Origin: Methanocorpusculum vombati
Lineage (GTDB): Archaea > Halobacteriota > Methanomicrobia > Methanomicrobiales > Methanocorpusculaceae
Assembly (NCBI RefSeq): GCF_026891935.1
Contig: NZ_JAPTGC010000004.1
Location: forward strand, 117,751-181,750
Direction of reading: 5' to 3'
DNA: 64,000 nt
Positions 26,653 through 38,952 of the stretch are shown piece after piece. Position 1 is the first letter of the stretch; each line of letters begins with the position of its first letter. The translations under genes and the position numbers were made by a program. A model generated the notes under the pieces. It did not search any database and was not told where the DNA came from. It saw only the letters and a program-made list of their open reading frames with translations.

Positions 26653-28920
26653 TTACTCCTTCAGACAGTACACATAGTAGGTTCCGTCAATTGCCTCAAC
26701 ACCATGCGTGTCGTGGGCAAATCCGGGGAACCTCCGGTCAAACTCCTGCAGGGTCTTCAGGTACATCAGAATCGGGCCGTCAGCCTTTCCTGCGTTCTCG
26801 CCCGGCATGAGCATGGGGATTCCCGGAGGGTAAGGAACAACACCCGTTGCAACAATGCGGTCTGCCATTTTGTCGACCGGCACATGTTCAACCTGACCTT
26901 TGACGATATAGCAGTATGCATCTGACGGTTTCATAACCGGAGTCGGCATCACCGCACAGGCCTCGTTGGCAAGCTGGGTCTGGCGGGTGGCCTTGATGTA
27001 CTGGTGCATCTCCCGGGCAAGCGTCTGTAAGGTCATGCCGCCGTAGCGATCCGGATATGCTTTGACGAGCTCCGGCAAAACCTCTTCCAGAGGTGTATTT
27101 TTGTCAAACAGTGTCTTGAAATCGAAGAGTGCGGACATGAGCGTACCCCACTTTCCTTTCGTGACGCCCATCGAGAAGAGGAACAGAATATTGTAGTCAC
27201 CGGACTTCTCATTGATGATTCCTTTCGTGTCAAGGTAGGCGAGCACGACCGCTGCCGGAATACCGAACTCAGCATGGGTTCCGTCATCGTTCATACCCGG
27301 CGTAAGGACCGTGACTTTGATCGGATCCAGCATTGCCCAGTTCTCGGACATGTCCGGGAACCCGTGCCACACCTCGTCCGGCCGGAGCATCCAGCATCCC
27401 GGATTGTGGGCAAGGATCTCCGGGTCGGCGTCGGCAAACGGAACTTTCTTTCCGTCCGGCATGGTAACCATATCGGGCTGCCAGGCATGGAACCACCAGT
27501 CGCCGGGTTTGCAGATGTCCAGCTCCCCACAGGCACGTGCCATCATCTGGCGGAAGTGGATTGCTTCGTTGATGGATTCCTGCATGAGAGCGCTGCCGCC
27601 CATATCCATCATCTTGGAGGAGACATCAAGGGATGCAATGATGCCGTACTGCGGGGAGGTGGATGCATGCATCATGAACGCTTCGTTGAAAAGAGCGTGG
27701 TCAAGCGGGTGTTTGCCGTTCTTGATGTGGATCATCGATGCCTGGGAAAGAGCGGCGAGCAGTTTGTGGGTGGACTGGGTGGTGATCACCGTCGGGCGGT
27801 CGCCTGCCGGACGGGTATCCTCGTGCATGCCGAACCGTCCGGCATACATGGGGTTGAACTTTGCATAGCCGTACCAGGCTTCGTCGTAGTGGATGGTATT
27901 CACGGTCTGTCCCAGCAGTTCTTCGGAATGAACTGCGTCGTAACAGACGCCGTCGTAGGTTGAGTTGGTGACGACAGCAGCTGCCGGGGTCTGGTTCTTT
28001 GCTTTGGATGCCAGAGGATGGTCGGCGAGTTTCTTTGCGAGCGTCTCCGGTTCCATTTCATGCTGCGGGATGGGGCCGAGAATGCCGTACCGGTTCCTGG
28101 TCGGCACCATATAGACAGGAATGCCGTGGTCAAGGGTGAACGCCTGTTCAAGGGATTTGTGGCAGTTCCGGTCCACAAAGACGATCTCGTCCGGAGCGAC
28201 AAGCGCGCCCTGTACTACACGATTGGAGGTGGAGGTTCCGTTGGTGACGAAGAAGGTCATGTCTGCGCCGAATACTTTTGCGGCATACTGTTCCGCATCA
28301 CCGATGGGGCCTGAGTGGTCAAGCAGACTGCCGAGTTCGCCGACCGAGATGGAAAGGTCGGAACGGAAGGTCTGTTCACCGTAAAATTCGTAGAAGAGTT
28401 TGCCGATCGGGGATTTGAGGAATGCGGTTCCTGCGGTGTGACCTGGGGTGTGCCAGGAGTACTCGAAGTCTTCGGAGAAGTCCATGAGTGCGCCAAACAT
28501 CGGCGGAAGAATTGCTTTGCGGTATTTCCGGGCGGCGGATTTGATTCTTCCTGCAATGAATTCGGGAGTGTCGCCGAGAATCCATGCGTATTCGTCGATG
28601 GTGGAGAATACGTCTACCGGGATTCGGGAGAGGTCACCGGGTTCGGTAAGGAGGAAAATGCTGACGTATTTGTTCTGTTCACGAATGAGTTTGATCAGTT
28701 CTCTGGCGCTTTTTGCATGCCAGTCGATGAGGACGCAGTCGGCCATTGCACCGTTTGCGATGAAGCCGTCTTTGAGGCCTTCAAATGTATCGACGCTGAT
28801 TACGTTCATGTCATCGTCTTTCAGATGATTGATGAGTGCCTGCATGTTGTGGGAGAAGGCACTGCCGGATTTTGTGTCGGCCCCGATTATCAGGACGGAC
28901 AGGGTATCTGTTGGTTCCAT
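26653..28920 (-). CDS. adiA: AdiA-like biodegradative arginine (Orn/Lys) decarboxylase
   Basis: 755 aa, almost the length of E. coli AdiA (about 756). It has an N-terminal receiver-like wing domain (residues 1-130), then the PLP domain with SWHTPGHTAG, FVTNGTSTSN, HYDEAWYGYA and TTQSTHKLL. By direct count the Schiff-base Lys is residue 386, the number it has in AdiA. The C-terminal domain includes VTKGKWGTL and PYPPGIPMLMPGE. AGGTGA lies 6 nt before the ATG. With the downstream antiporter it forms a decarboxylase/exchanger pair known in bacteria for acid resistance. Arginine specificity follows from AdiA resemblance but is not proven; lysine and ornithine decarboxylases share the fold. Confidence 0.9.
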   Translation of the reverse strand: MEPTDTLSVLIIGADTKSGSAFSHNMQALINHLKDDDMNVISVDTFEGLKDGFIANGAMADCVLIDWHAKSARELIKLIREQNKYVSIFLLTEPGDLSRIPVDVFSTIDEYAWILGDTPEFIAGRIKSAARKYRKAILPPMFGALMDFSEDFEYSWHTPGHTAGTAFLKSPIGKLFYEFYGEQTFRSDLSISVGELGSLLDHSGPIGDAEQYAAKVFGADMTFFVTNGTSTSNRVVQGALVAPDEIVFVDRNCHKSLEQAFTLDHGIPVYMVPTRNRYGILGPIPQHEMEPETLAKKLADHPLASKAKNQTPAAAVVTNSTYDGVCYDAVHSEELLGQTVNTIHYDEAWYGYAKFNPMYAGRFGMHEDTRPAGDRPTVITTQSTHKLLAALSQASMIHIKNGKHPLDHALFNEAFMMHASTSPQYGIIASLDVSSKMMDMGGSALMQESINEAIHFRQMMARACGELDICKPGDWWFHAWQPDMVTMPDGKKVPFADADPEILAHNPGCWMLRPDEVWHGFPDMSENWAMLDPIKVTVLTPGMNDDGTHAEFGIPAAVVLAYLDTKGIINEKSGDYNILFLFSMGVTKGKWGTLMSALFDFKTLFDKNTPLEEVLPELVKAYPDRYGGMTLQTLAREMHQYIKATRQTQLANEACAVMPTPVMKPSDAYCYIVKGQVEHVPVDKMADRIVATGVVPYPPGIPMLMPGENAGKADGPILMYLKTLQEFDRRFPGFAHDTHGVEAIDGTYYVYCLKE

Positions 28921-29260
28921 AAATATTCACCTGTGGGTTGATACAACGTGTGTTGTATGCTGAACTATTGCCCCCCGCATAATAAAACCATATCAATGAT
29001 GACAAATTTTTGTAGATTTTTGGCAACATCAGGTACATTTAATACAAAATTTTTCGTTTGATAATGTCAGTATGCATATCTATATATGAGATGCGGGCGG
29101 GAGGGGCTGTCGCTATGCGGGGATTTATGTAGAAGGATAGTTCGGGCGATAATTCCGGAGGCATGCCGGATCTGTGTTGTGACAGGGACGCGCACCTGTT
29201 GGAGTATTTTGCAGAAAGGGTTGATTATTTACTTTCTGCCGCCGCATGTGTATAGCATAT
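28921..29260. other. Divergent intergenic region between adiA and uvrC
   Basis: 340 bp, A/T-rich in the left half. A TATA-like GGTTTTATTATG on the minus strand lies about 50 nt from the adiA start. A CTATATATG (around 29079-29087) and a weaker TTATTTACTT (about 29225-29234) point toward uvrC; the latter is placed for a leaderless start at 29261. No RNA gene or convincing small protein seen. Confidence 0.4.
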
Positions 29261-30838
29261 ATGGCAGGTGTGCCGGTTCCGTTTTCTCTTGCGGATATTC
29301 CCCATAGTCCGGGCTGTTATCTGTACAAGGACCGTACGGGGACGATCATTTATGTGGGGAAGGCGAAGGATCTGCGGAAGCGTGTTTCGTCGTATTTTCA
29401 GAAGCGGGATCATGATCCGAAAACGCAGAAGCTGGTGCAGACGATTGCGGATGTGGAGTATATTGCTACGGGGACGGATGAGGAGGCGTATCTTCTGGAG
29501 AATAGTCTCATTAAGCGCCATCAGCCGAAGTACAATATTGATCTGCGGGATGCGAAAAGTTATGCGTATATTGAGCTGACGAAGGAGGTTTTTCCCCGGA
29601 TTACGATTGCCCGGAAGGCGAAGGGTGCGGGGCAGTTTTTCGGGCCGTTTGTGTCGGGGAAGGAGCGGGATTATGTGCTGTCTGTTGTAAAAAAGACGTT
29701 CAAGCTCCGGTCGTGTAAGAGTATGCCGAGGAATAATCGTCCGTGTTTGCGGTTTCATATCGGGAATTGTACTGGGCCGTGTGCGGGGAAGGTGAGTGCG
29801 GAGGCGTATGCGGTGCAGTGTTCGCAGGCGGAGGCGGTGCTGAAGGGGAGGACTGCGGAGCTGGTGGCTACGCTTACGGAGGAGATGAACCGGTATTCGG
29901 CAGCGATGGAGTTTGAGGCGGCGATGCGGTGCCGGGATGTGATTGGGGCGGTGACGCATCTTGCGGGGCGGCAGTGTGTGTCGCGGCAGAAGGATTATGA
30001 TGAGGATGTGATTCATTTCCTGACGGCTGCGGGGATGGTGTATCTAATGGTGTTTCATGTGTATTCGGGGACGCTGGGCGGGCGGGAGGAGTTTATTTTT
30101 GAGGAGTCGGCGGGTTTTTTCGAGGAGTTTCTGGCGCAGTATTATTCGGAACATGCGGCTCCCCGTGAGGTGATTGTGCCGGAGGCAGTGGATGAGAGTC
30201 TTGCGGGGTATCTGGGGTCGGTTGCGGGGCGAAAGGTGATTGCTACGGTGCCGAAGCAGGGGGAGAAGGCGAAGCTGCTGGAGCTTGCCCGGAAGAATAT
30301 TGAGCTGGTGCATTTTGGGGATGAGATACGGGTGGAGGAGCTGCGCAAAGCGCTGCGTTTAGCGGAGGCGCCGCGGGTGGTGGAGTGTTTTGATATTTCG
30401 CATCTGTCGGGGACGGATACGGTGGCGTCGATGGTGCAGTTTCGGGACGGGAGGCCGGATAAGAGGAATTACCGGAGGTTCCAGATTAAGACGGTTGAGG
30501 GGATTGATGATTTTGCGTCGATGGCGGAGGTGGTGCGGCGGCGGTATTCGCGGTTGATTGCGGAGGAGAAGGAGATGCCGGATCTGATTCTGATTGATGG
30601 GGGGAAGGGGCAGTTGTCGGCGGCGAAGCGGGTTTTGGATGAGTTGGAGGTGGATGTGCCGGTGATTTCTCTGGCAGAGCGTGAGGAGGAGGTGTTTGTG
30701 TCGGGGGTTCCGTTTCCGCTGCCGTTTGGGAAGAAGACGCGGGCGAATATGTATCTGCAGGAGATCCGGGATGAGGCGCACAGGTTTGCGATTACGTATA
30801 ACCGGCTGCTGCGGAAGAAGCGGGTGGTGGGGAAGTAA
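29261..30838 (+). CDS. uvrC: Excinuclease ABC subunit C, short form without C-terminal HhH
   Basis: Makes the two incisions of nucleotide excision repair with UvrAB. The 525-aa product has the GIY-YIG domain (SPGCYLYKDRTGTIIYVGKAK), a UVR-type helix (AAMEFEAAMRCRDVI), the RNase H-like nuclease half (VECFDISHLSGTDTV, LILIDGGKGQLSAAK) and ends shortly after RDEAHRFAITYNR. Bacterial UvrC (about 610 aa) continues with tandem helix-hairpin-helix motifs; this protein stops before them. ATG 29261 is preferred to 29246 because it starts closest to the GIY domain and fits the upstream TATA-like box. Codon use is unusually G/T-rich at third positions. uvrA and uvrB are not in this window. Confidence 0.92.
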   Translation: MAGVPVPFSLADIPHSPGCYLYKDRTGTIIYVGKAKDLRKRVSSYFQKRDHDPKTQKLVQTIADVEYIATGTDEEAYLLENSLIKRHQPKYNIDLRDAKSYAYIELTKEVFPRITIARKAKGAGQFFGPFVSGKERDYVLSVVKKTFKLRSCKSMPRNNRPCLRFHIGNCTGPCAGKVSAEAYAVQCSQAEAVLKGRTAELVATLTEEMNRYSAAMEFEAAMRCRDVIGAVTHLAGRQCVSRQKDYDEDVIHFLTAAGMVYLMVFHVYSGTLGGREEFIFEESAGFFEEFLAQYYSEHAAPREVIVPEAVDESLAGYLGSVAGRKVIATVPKQGEKAKLLELARKNIELVHFGDEIRVEELRKALRLAEAPRVVECFDISHLSGTDTVASMVQFRDGRPDKRNYRRFQIKTVEGIDDFASMAEVVRRRYSRLIAEEKEMPDLILIDGGKGQLSAAKRVLDELEVDVPVISLAEREEEVFVSGVPFPLPFGKKTRANMYLQEIRDEAHRFAITYNRLLRKKRVVGK

Positions 30839-31271
30839 TTTTTTGGGGGGTTTTGGGGGTTGTTGGTGTTTTTTGGGGGAGGTGGAGGTCACTGGTCAGT
30901 GGTCACTCTCGGATTATTCTGAGATAGAGGGGGTGGAGGGAAACTTTTCTTTTGTGGACAGTCCGTTTCTTTATATACTATTAGTTAAATATAAATACAA
31001 CAAGAGAGTACTGCGGAGCACTGGTGTGGTGTTGTGAGAGTGTGCGGGATTTTTTTGTGGGGATTTGTTTTTTGTGGGGAAGGGGAATGAACTATGACCA
31101 GTGAACTGGACTTTTGTGGATTTTGGAGGTATTTATGAGAATTATTGGATAAAGCAGAATAAATTACCGTAGGTTATCCCATCACTCTATGAGATGGGAT
31201 GAGAAAGAATGTCAATCAGAAAACTGCAAAAAATTCACCAGTTGATCAAGAATCCCGAAACTCACCTCAAT
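30839..31271. other. Intergenic region between uvrC and cas2
   Basis: 433 bp without a convincing gene. It starts with a T-run and very G-rich stretches (G6 at 30845, G5 at 30855, G5 at 30875), then an A/T-rich part (around 30970-31010). An 8-bp perfect hairpin (ATCCCATC 31176-31183, GATGGGAT 31193-31200) lies about 70 bp beyond the cas2 stop and might end the cas transcript. A 62-codon plus-strand frame from 31209 overlaps cas2 antisense and was not accepted. Confidence 0.4.
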
Positions 31272-31562
31272 TCAAAAGATCAACGGTTCATCCACATTCA
31301 ACGCAGGCTTCGCTCCCACATGTTCTACTCTTCTTCGGCCTTCACTACCCATGTTATAATATCGGACACTATCTGTTATCACATCTATAACACCTAAAAT
31401 CTCTGCTTTCATCTGCAGTAACTGTACAGAATCAACCACACACTCAAACACCGAATTCTGAACACGGGTCCCATAATTCTTACACACACGAGCAACCTGC
31501 CGCAGTCTTCTTCTTCCTTCCGGACTTTCGGTATTTACATCATAGGTAACCACAACAAACAT
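31272..31562 (-). CDS. cas2: CRISPR-associated endonuclease Cas2 (type I-C)
   Basis: 96-aa ferredoxin-fold protein that forms the spacer integration complex with Cas1. It opens MFVVVTYDVN with the catalytic-site Asp at residue 8, and ends RRRVEHVGAKPALNVDEPLIF-like, as type I-C Cas2 proteins do. GAGGTGAT precedes the ATG, and the start is 3 bp after the cas1 stop. It is the last gene of the cas operon. Confidence 0.95.
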   Translation of the reverse strand: MFVVVTYDVNTESPEGRRRLRQVARVCKNYGTRVQNSVFECVVDSVQLLQMKAEILGVIDVITDSVRYYNMGSEGRRRVEHVGAKPALNVDEPLIF

Positions 31563-31565
31563 ACA

Positions 31566-32597
31566 TCACCTCATTATAAATGGAGGATATCCATCAATAT
31601 CTCCCCGCAGATATCGGGCAAGCAACATCGCCTGAGCATAGGGAAGCAAACCCAACGCAATCTTTTCCTCAAGATATCCATGCATGACCTCATCAGATTT
31701 TCTCTTTTGCCATTCCTGCAAAATCTTTCTGCGCCCATCATCCGTCAGAAAAACTGCACCATTTTCCTGGAGCACAAAATCCTTCACGGTTACCATACGA
31801 TTGTTAATCAGACTCAGAACAAACCTATCTCCCAGATACGGACGGAACTCCTCCATCAAATCCAGCGCAAGACCAGGTCTTCCTGGCCGTACCCGATGCA
31901 GAAATCCTACCTGTGGATCCAATCCCACTGACTCCAGAGCAGATGCACAATCCGCAGCAATCAGCATATATACAAACGAAAGCAGAGCATTCACTCTATT
32001 TAACGGAGGACGGCGACTTCGGCATTCAAACGAAAAATCTCCCTCGCGTGAAAGAATCAGATCATCAAACACGGAAAAATAATAACGGGAAAGCATACCT
32101 TCCATACCCCGAAGTTCATTCAATGTCATCTGACTTCCTCTCAGCTGTTCGATTCCATCAGTAATTCTCACCAGATTTTTCTGAAAATCAGCTGAAACCA
32201 TCTCTTCGTGATCCCGGGAAAACCGCAACAACACACTTCGGCAGTTTGCAAGTTTACCCAAGATTATCCACTTGGCAATTTTGGCAGCGCTCTCTTCATC
32301 ATCAGAAAGAACATACTGTTTTTTTCGAAGCAGAACATTACCGGAAACGCCACCCCCGACACGGGCAAGAAATTTCCCGTACGGAGACACAAATGACATT
32401 CCCACATCCCGCTCACAACAGAGCGACATCAACCTGGGACTCGCACCCATAAACCCGAAACAGACAATTCCTTCCAGATTATGAATAGGAACACGAGCCA
32501 AGATGGTATTTTCAACAGTAATTACAACATTTTCCCCGTCTTGGGACAAATAAGACCGGGGATTGGTAACATAGAGAACATTGCGAAGTTTTCTCAT
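31566..32597 (-). CDS. cas1: CRISPR-associated integrase Cas1 (type I-C)
   Basis: 343 aa, the usual type I-C Cas1 length. It catalyses spacer insertion at the leader end of the array. The three metal ligands are present: Glu166 in GMEG, His234 in FLHRVRPGR and Asp246 in LALDLMEEFRP. The start overlaps the end of cas4 by 4 bp, indicating translational coupling. The ORF is intact, so adaptation should be possible. Confidence 0.97.
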   Translation of the reverse strand: MRKLRNVLYVTNPRSYLSQDGENVVITVENTILARVPIHNLEGIVCFGFMGASPRLMSLCCERDVGMSFVSPYGKFLARVGGGVSGNVLLRKKQYVLSDDEESAAKIAKWIILGKLANCRSVLLRFSRDHEEMVSADFQKNLVRITDGIEQLRGSQMTLNELRGMEGMLSRYYFSVFDDLILSREGDFSFECRSRRPPLNRVNALLSFVYMLIAADCASALESVGLDPQVGFLHRVRPGRPGLALDLMEEFRPYLGDRFVLSLINNRMVTVKDFVLQENGAVFLTDDGRRKILQEWQKRKSDEVMHGYLEEKIALGLLPYAQAMLLARYLRGDIDGYPPFIMR

Positions 32598-33247
32598 GAT
32601 CGAAGAACCGTATTCAGATAAGATTCAACAGACTTCCTTCGGACAGACATATCCGGCATACAGAGATGAACAAGAGAACAGCTGACACAGTACGACCCGG
32701 GCGTTGCGGGAGGTGTGGCCCCGGATTGGAGAAGGGCATACATCTCATCAAGAAGGCAGACAACCCGTTCCCGAAGTTCCTCATCGAACACAACCTCAAC
32801 ACGTCTCCGGTTCTTTCCATAGTACAGGTATCCAGCCAAAATTTCTGTCTGCAGCATCTCTTCCAAACACATTGCCTGACAACAAAGCTGAACCTCATCA
32901 GCATGAAACATATTTTTCTTCCCAGATTTGTATTCCACCGGGACTGGCTGCCAGGAACCCGTTCGATTTACCAGAGAGATTCCGTTTGGATTTCGGTGAT
33001 ACTCCACCACATCCGCAACCCCATACACTTTCAGACGATGAGAGACCACAGGAACCGCACGCGTGATCAACGTGTTACCACGCAGCTCAACATAGGCCGG
33101 ATCATCCGCATTTTTATGCAGAAGTTTACCGGAAAACGTTAATGTATTCTCCTCCCACAGCTGTTCAATATGAATCAATGCCCAGCGCCGTCGGCAAAAA
33201 GCAAAGTGGAGAATTCCACTCAGGGAAAGATACTCATCAGATTCCAT
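32594..33247 (-). CDS. cas4: CRISPR-associated exonuclease Cas4 (type I-C)
   Basis: 217-aa RecB-like nuclease that trims prespacers and helps select PAM-bearing fragments. It carries Cys18 in FCRRRW and the C-terminal Cys187, Cys190, Cys196 for a [4Fe-4S] cluster, plus nuclease residues Asp79 (GVADVVEYH) and Glu105-x-Lys107 (VEYKSGK). The 33319 start was rejected: MESDEYLSLSGILHF is the normal Cas4 beginning and lies one base after the cas7 stop. Confidence 0.95.
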   Translation of the reverse strand: MESDEYLSLSGILHFAFCRRRWALIHIEQLWEENTLTFSGKLLHKNADDPAYVELRGNTLITRAVPVVSHRLKVYGVADVVEYHRNPNGISLVNRTGSWQPVPVEYKSGKKNMFHADEVQLCCQAMCLEEMLQTEILAGYLYYGKNRRRVEVVFDEELRERVVCLLDEMYALLQSGATPPATPGSYCVSCSLVHLCMPDMSVRRKSVESYLNTVLRS

Positions 33248-33248
33248 C

Positions 33249-34112
33249 TCAGAGCATTTCGAACAGCTCAACGCCTTCAGGAAGATCAGCTCTGCTGATA
33301 GATACGGTATAATCCTCAAAGGAACGTGGCGGTTTTTCCTCTTTTCTGGTAACCTTCACCCGTTCAAACAGCTGATGAGACGGGGCACATCCCAGGATCG
33401 AGTTGTGTTTAAAGACAATCAGTTTTCGTGTCGCCATTTTGCCGCGTGCTGCCGAATGGTCATGCTCAAAGAGATTGATCAGGGCTTCCCAAAGAAGATT
33501 GAGATCCTCATCATCAAAACCCGTGACCCGCTGTGCAAGGTTTGCAGAGACGTATCCTTCGGCACGGTAAAGAGCGTACGGCACAATGTGTTTTCTTCCC
33601 ATTTCATGCTCTTTCTTGGCTGCATCTTCCACACTGGTTACGGCAACACGCGTGATGGTTACCTCCTGCGTAACGATAGGATCAATACTGCGGGCAAAGT
33701 TCATCTGAACCGGACCGCGGACCTGACCACAGTTGACTTTCGTTGTCATAACCGCACCAAATGCCCGGATGTCATAGAAATTTTCACACATGAACCCGGT
33801 AACTTTTTTGGCATCTTCCACATCCTTGGGAAGTTTCTTCTCTTCGGGTTTCAGATTATATTTCTTGTAGGCAAGGTCATGCTGATTGTTGAGAACAGCA
33901 CCGTCACTCACATAAATCTGATAGCCGGGGACTCCGCCTTTGGCAAGTGCCACGTAGTCACGGATTTTTCGTTTGAGGCAGACATCCGTTACCAGACCAT
34001 AACTGGTTTCCGGATCAATCCTCGGCATGTTTCCGGCATCCGGATCGCCGTTGGGATTTCCATTTTCTACATCAAATAACAGTACAAACTCATATCTGTT
34101 TTCAATTGCCAT
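33249..34112 (-). CDS. cas7c: Cascade backbone subunit Cas7 (Csd2, type I-C)
   Basis: 287 aa, the crRNA-binding filament subunit of the type I-C effector. The start MAIENRYEFVLLFDVENGNPNGDPD and the RRM-like DIRAFGAVM segment, followed by RGPVQ, are typical of Csd2. It lies between cas8c and cas4, separated from cas8c by 7 bp, in the canonical type I-C order. Confidence 0.95.
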   Translation of the reverse strand: MAIENRYEFVLLFDVENGNPNGDPDAGNMPRIDPETSYGLVTDVCLKRKIRDYVALAKGGVPGYQIYVSDGAVLNNQHDLAYKKYNLKPEEKKLPKDVEDAKKVTGFMCENFYDIRAFGAVMTTKVNCGQVRGPVQMNFARSIDPIVTQEVTITRVAVTSVEDAAKKEHEMGRKHIVPYALYRAEGYVSANLAQRVTGFDDEDLNLLWEALINLFEHDHSAARGKMATRKLIVFKHNSILGCAPSHQLFERVKVTRKEEKPPRSFEDYTVSISRADLPEGVELFEML

Positions 34113-34119
34113 AGTACAA

Positions 34120-36633
<2,514 letters not shown>

Positions 36634-36653
<20 letters not shown>

Positions 36654-38868
36654 AGTCAGAGGGGACTCCATCCCAGTTCAGTCCTATAGCTTGGTCATAA
36701 TACTTCAGATCGGTGAGCACAGCAAAACTCCCTCCTGCAAGCCGTACAGCACCACAAGTGTGAAGATAGTCCAGATCTTTCAGGGTAACACTGATTGTGT
36801 AAGGCGTGAGTTCCCGCAGTATCTGACCTGTTTCTCCTTTATCAAGGCGGGTAATGCGTTTTTGGACATAGGGTGAACAGGGGATTATCACAGAGTATCC
36901 TGCATCTGCAATCAGATGGAATTCATCCGAGATGTAACGGAATGGAAAGGGGAAGTGGGGTGTTTGTGCAGCATTTTTACATAAATTGAGTATCTGCAGT
37001 TTGTCAAGACGATTTTGTTTGATGTCGAACAATAGGCTGAAGTACTTCCGGATAGCTTCAGGCGTGAGGTAGTTTTCTGAAATACTCCGTGTGATGTCTG
37101 CAGTGGTTTTGATGTAATCAGGTCCGGCATATGTGGATTCCGGAATGAAAACATACAGATCACCATACGGAAGGTTTCCTTCGCGATTGCATCGTCCGGC
37201 TGCCTGCGTAATCGAGTCCACACCGGCAAGGGAGCGATAAACGACCGGGAAGTCAATATCTACACCTGCTTCGATCAGTTGGGTGGATACGACCCGGCAG
37301 GGAAGGTTAACGTCAGGTTTCAGCCTACGGCGTATTTCATCCAGGACTTTTTTTCGATGAGCTGGGCACATGTTGGTACTGAGATGAAAGCAGTCACCGG
37401 TTTTCGTTATTTTTTTGTACAGATCAGCGGCATGCTGTTTGGTATTTACTATGCAGAGTACCTGTTTGCGGTTTTTGAGTTGTTCGGCAATCTGATCTAA
37501 GGTCTGTTCTTTGAGAAAGTGACAGCGAACACGCTGCATTTTGTCAGCGAGTTCCGGATAGTTGGTGATGATGGGGGTTACCGGAATATTGGGGAGGATA
37601 TTACTTTTCCGGAAGTCAGGTTGTGTTGCAGTACAGAGCACGACACTGCAATGATAATTTTTTACCAGTTCGGCAAGAGCGTACATACAGGGTTTCAGGT
37701 ATGCGGGAGGGAGTGCCTGTACTTCGTCTAAGATGATCACACTGTTTGCAATGTTGTGTACTTTGCGAGAGGGGGAGGGACGCGAGGAGAAGAGTGATTC
37801 AAAAAACTGTACATTGGTGGTCAAAATAAGGGGAGCGTTCCAGGTTTCGGCTGCCATTGCCAGTTTGAGGTTTTTCGGATCAGAATCGTCAAGGGTATTT
37901 GTGCGGAGGGAACTTGGAAGGGTGAAGTTGGAGTGGTGTTCGAGTACATTATCCCGGCCAAAGATTTTTTTATAGATCCCTGCATTTTGTTCAATGATAG
38001 AGGTAAATGGAATGGTATAGATGATTCGGTCACACTGATGCTGGTTTGCATGTTTCAGGGCGAAGGCGAGGGATGAGATGGTTTTTCCGCCTCCGGTTGG
38101 TACGGTAAGGGTAAAGATACCGGGTTTTTGTATGGCGGCTTTTGTACACTGATGACGTATTGCAGTCCGAAGCTGATTGATCTCCCCAGTTTTATTTGTG
38201 TATTCGCGATTGATATAGTCATCAAGCAGTTGTTCCATTTCAGTTAATGGGAGATATTCTGTACCTGGAAGTTGTTCACCAAATGCTGTTGCAGCGTCAG
38301 TTCTATCGGCATCGATCAGGCATGAATGCAGGAAACGGGTGTACAAGAAGAGGGATAGACCAATTTCTTCATAGGTGTCTGCACGTATTTTTTCCCGGGT
38401 AATGCAGTCTGCGAGCGAGGGAAATGTTTGTGGGAGTTCAGTTTTCCAAGCGTTATAAAGTTTGGGATCAGCGTTTTTTATACGGGTTTCCAGATCGTTT
38501 TTGCGGTCATTATTGGTGTTGATCCAGTTGGGAATCCCAGATCCGTGATGCCCGGCAATGATGTAGGAGAGGAGGTAATAGGTAATTTTTTCCGGACATG
38601 GGAGGGATTTGGCAATTTCTGCGGCGACTTGGGCTCCGGCAGTTGCATGATCGGTACGTATGGTGTTGTCTTCAAGCCTCTGTTGGAATCTGTCGGAGTA
38701 TTTTCCAATGTCATGCAGCAGGCCGAGTGTATAGCCGATTTCCCGTGAGGTAAAGGTCTGGGCATATGTTGCTGCATATTCCGCAGTTTGCGTAAGATGA
38801 TCCAGAAGAGTTTGGTATTGGATTGTTTCTCCATCTTCTTTTTTTCGTGCATAATATTGCGTGGCCAT
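36634..38868 (-). CDS. cas3: CRISPR-associated nuclease-helicase Cas3 (type I-C)
   Basis: 744 aa with an N-terminal HD nuclease (His52-Asp53 in LLHDIGK) fused to a superfamily 2 helicase: Walker A PTGGGKT at 257-263, DEVQ at 381-384, the ATQPDF motif and the QAAGRCNREG motif VI. It degrades DNA bound by Cascade. It is the first gene of the minus-strand cas operon, next to the leader of the array. A TATA-like CATAAAATA lies about 20-28 nt upstream of the ATG. All catalytic residues are present, so interference should be functional. Confidence 0.97.
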
Positions 38869-38952
38869 GGTTGTTTCACTGATGGTATTTTATGGTAATT
38901 TGATCGTTTCTTCTATGTAGGTTTTTTGCAGGATGTTTTTTATGTATGGTCG

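Noticed and set aside
29086..29307. 73-codon frame ahead of uvrC
   Set aside because: Runs into uvrC in another frame; Cys/Arg-rich translation with no support.
31209..31397. 62-codon plus-strand frame beginning MSIRKLQKIH
   Set aside because: More than half overlaps cas2 antisense, and cas2 has a complete, typical type I-C C-terminus.
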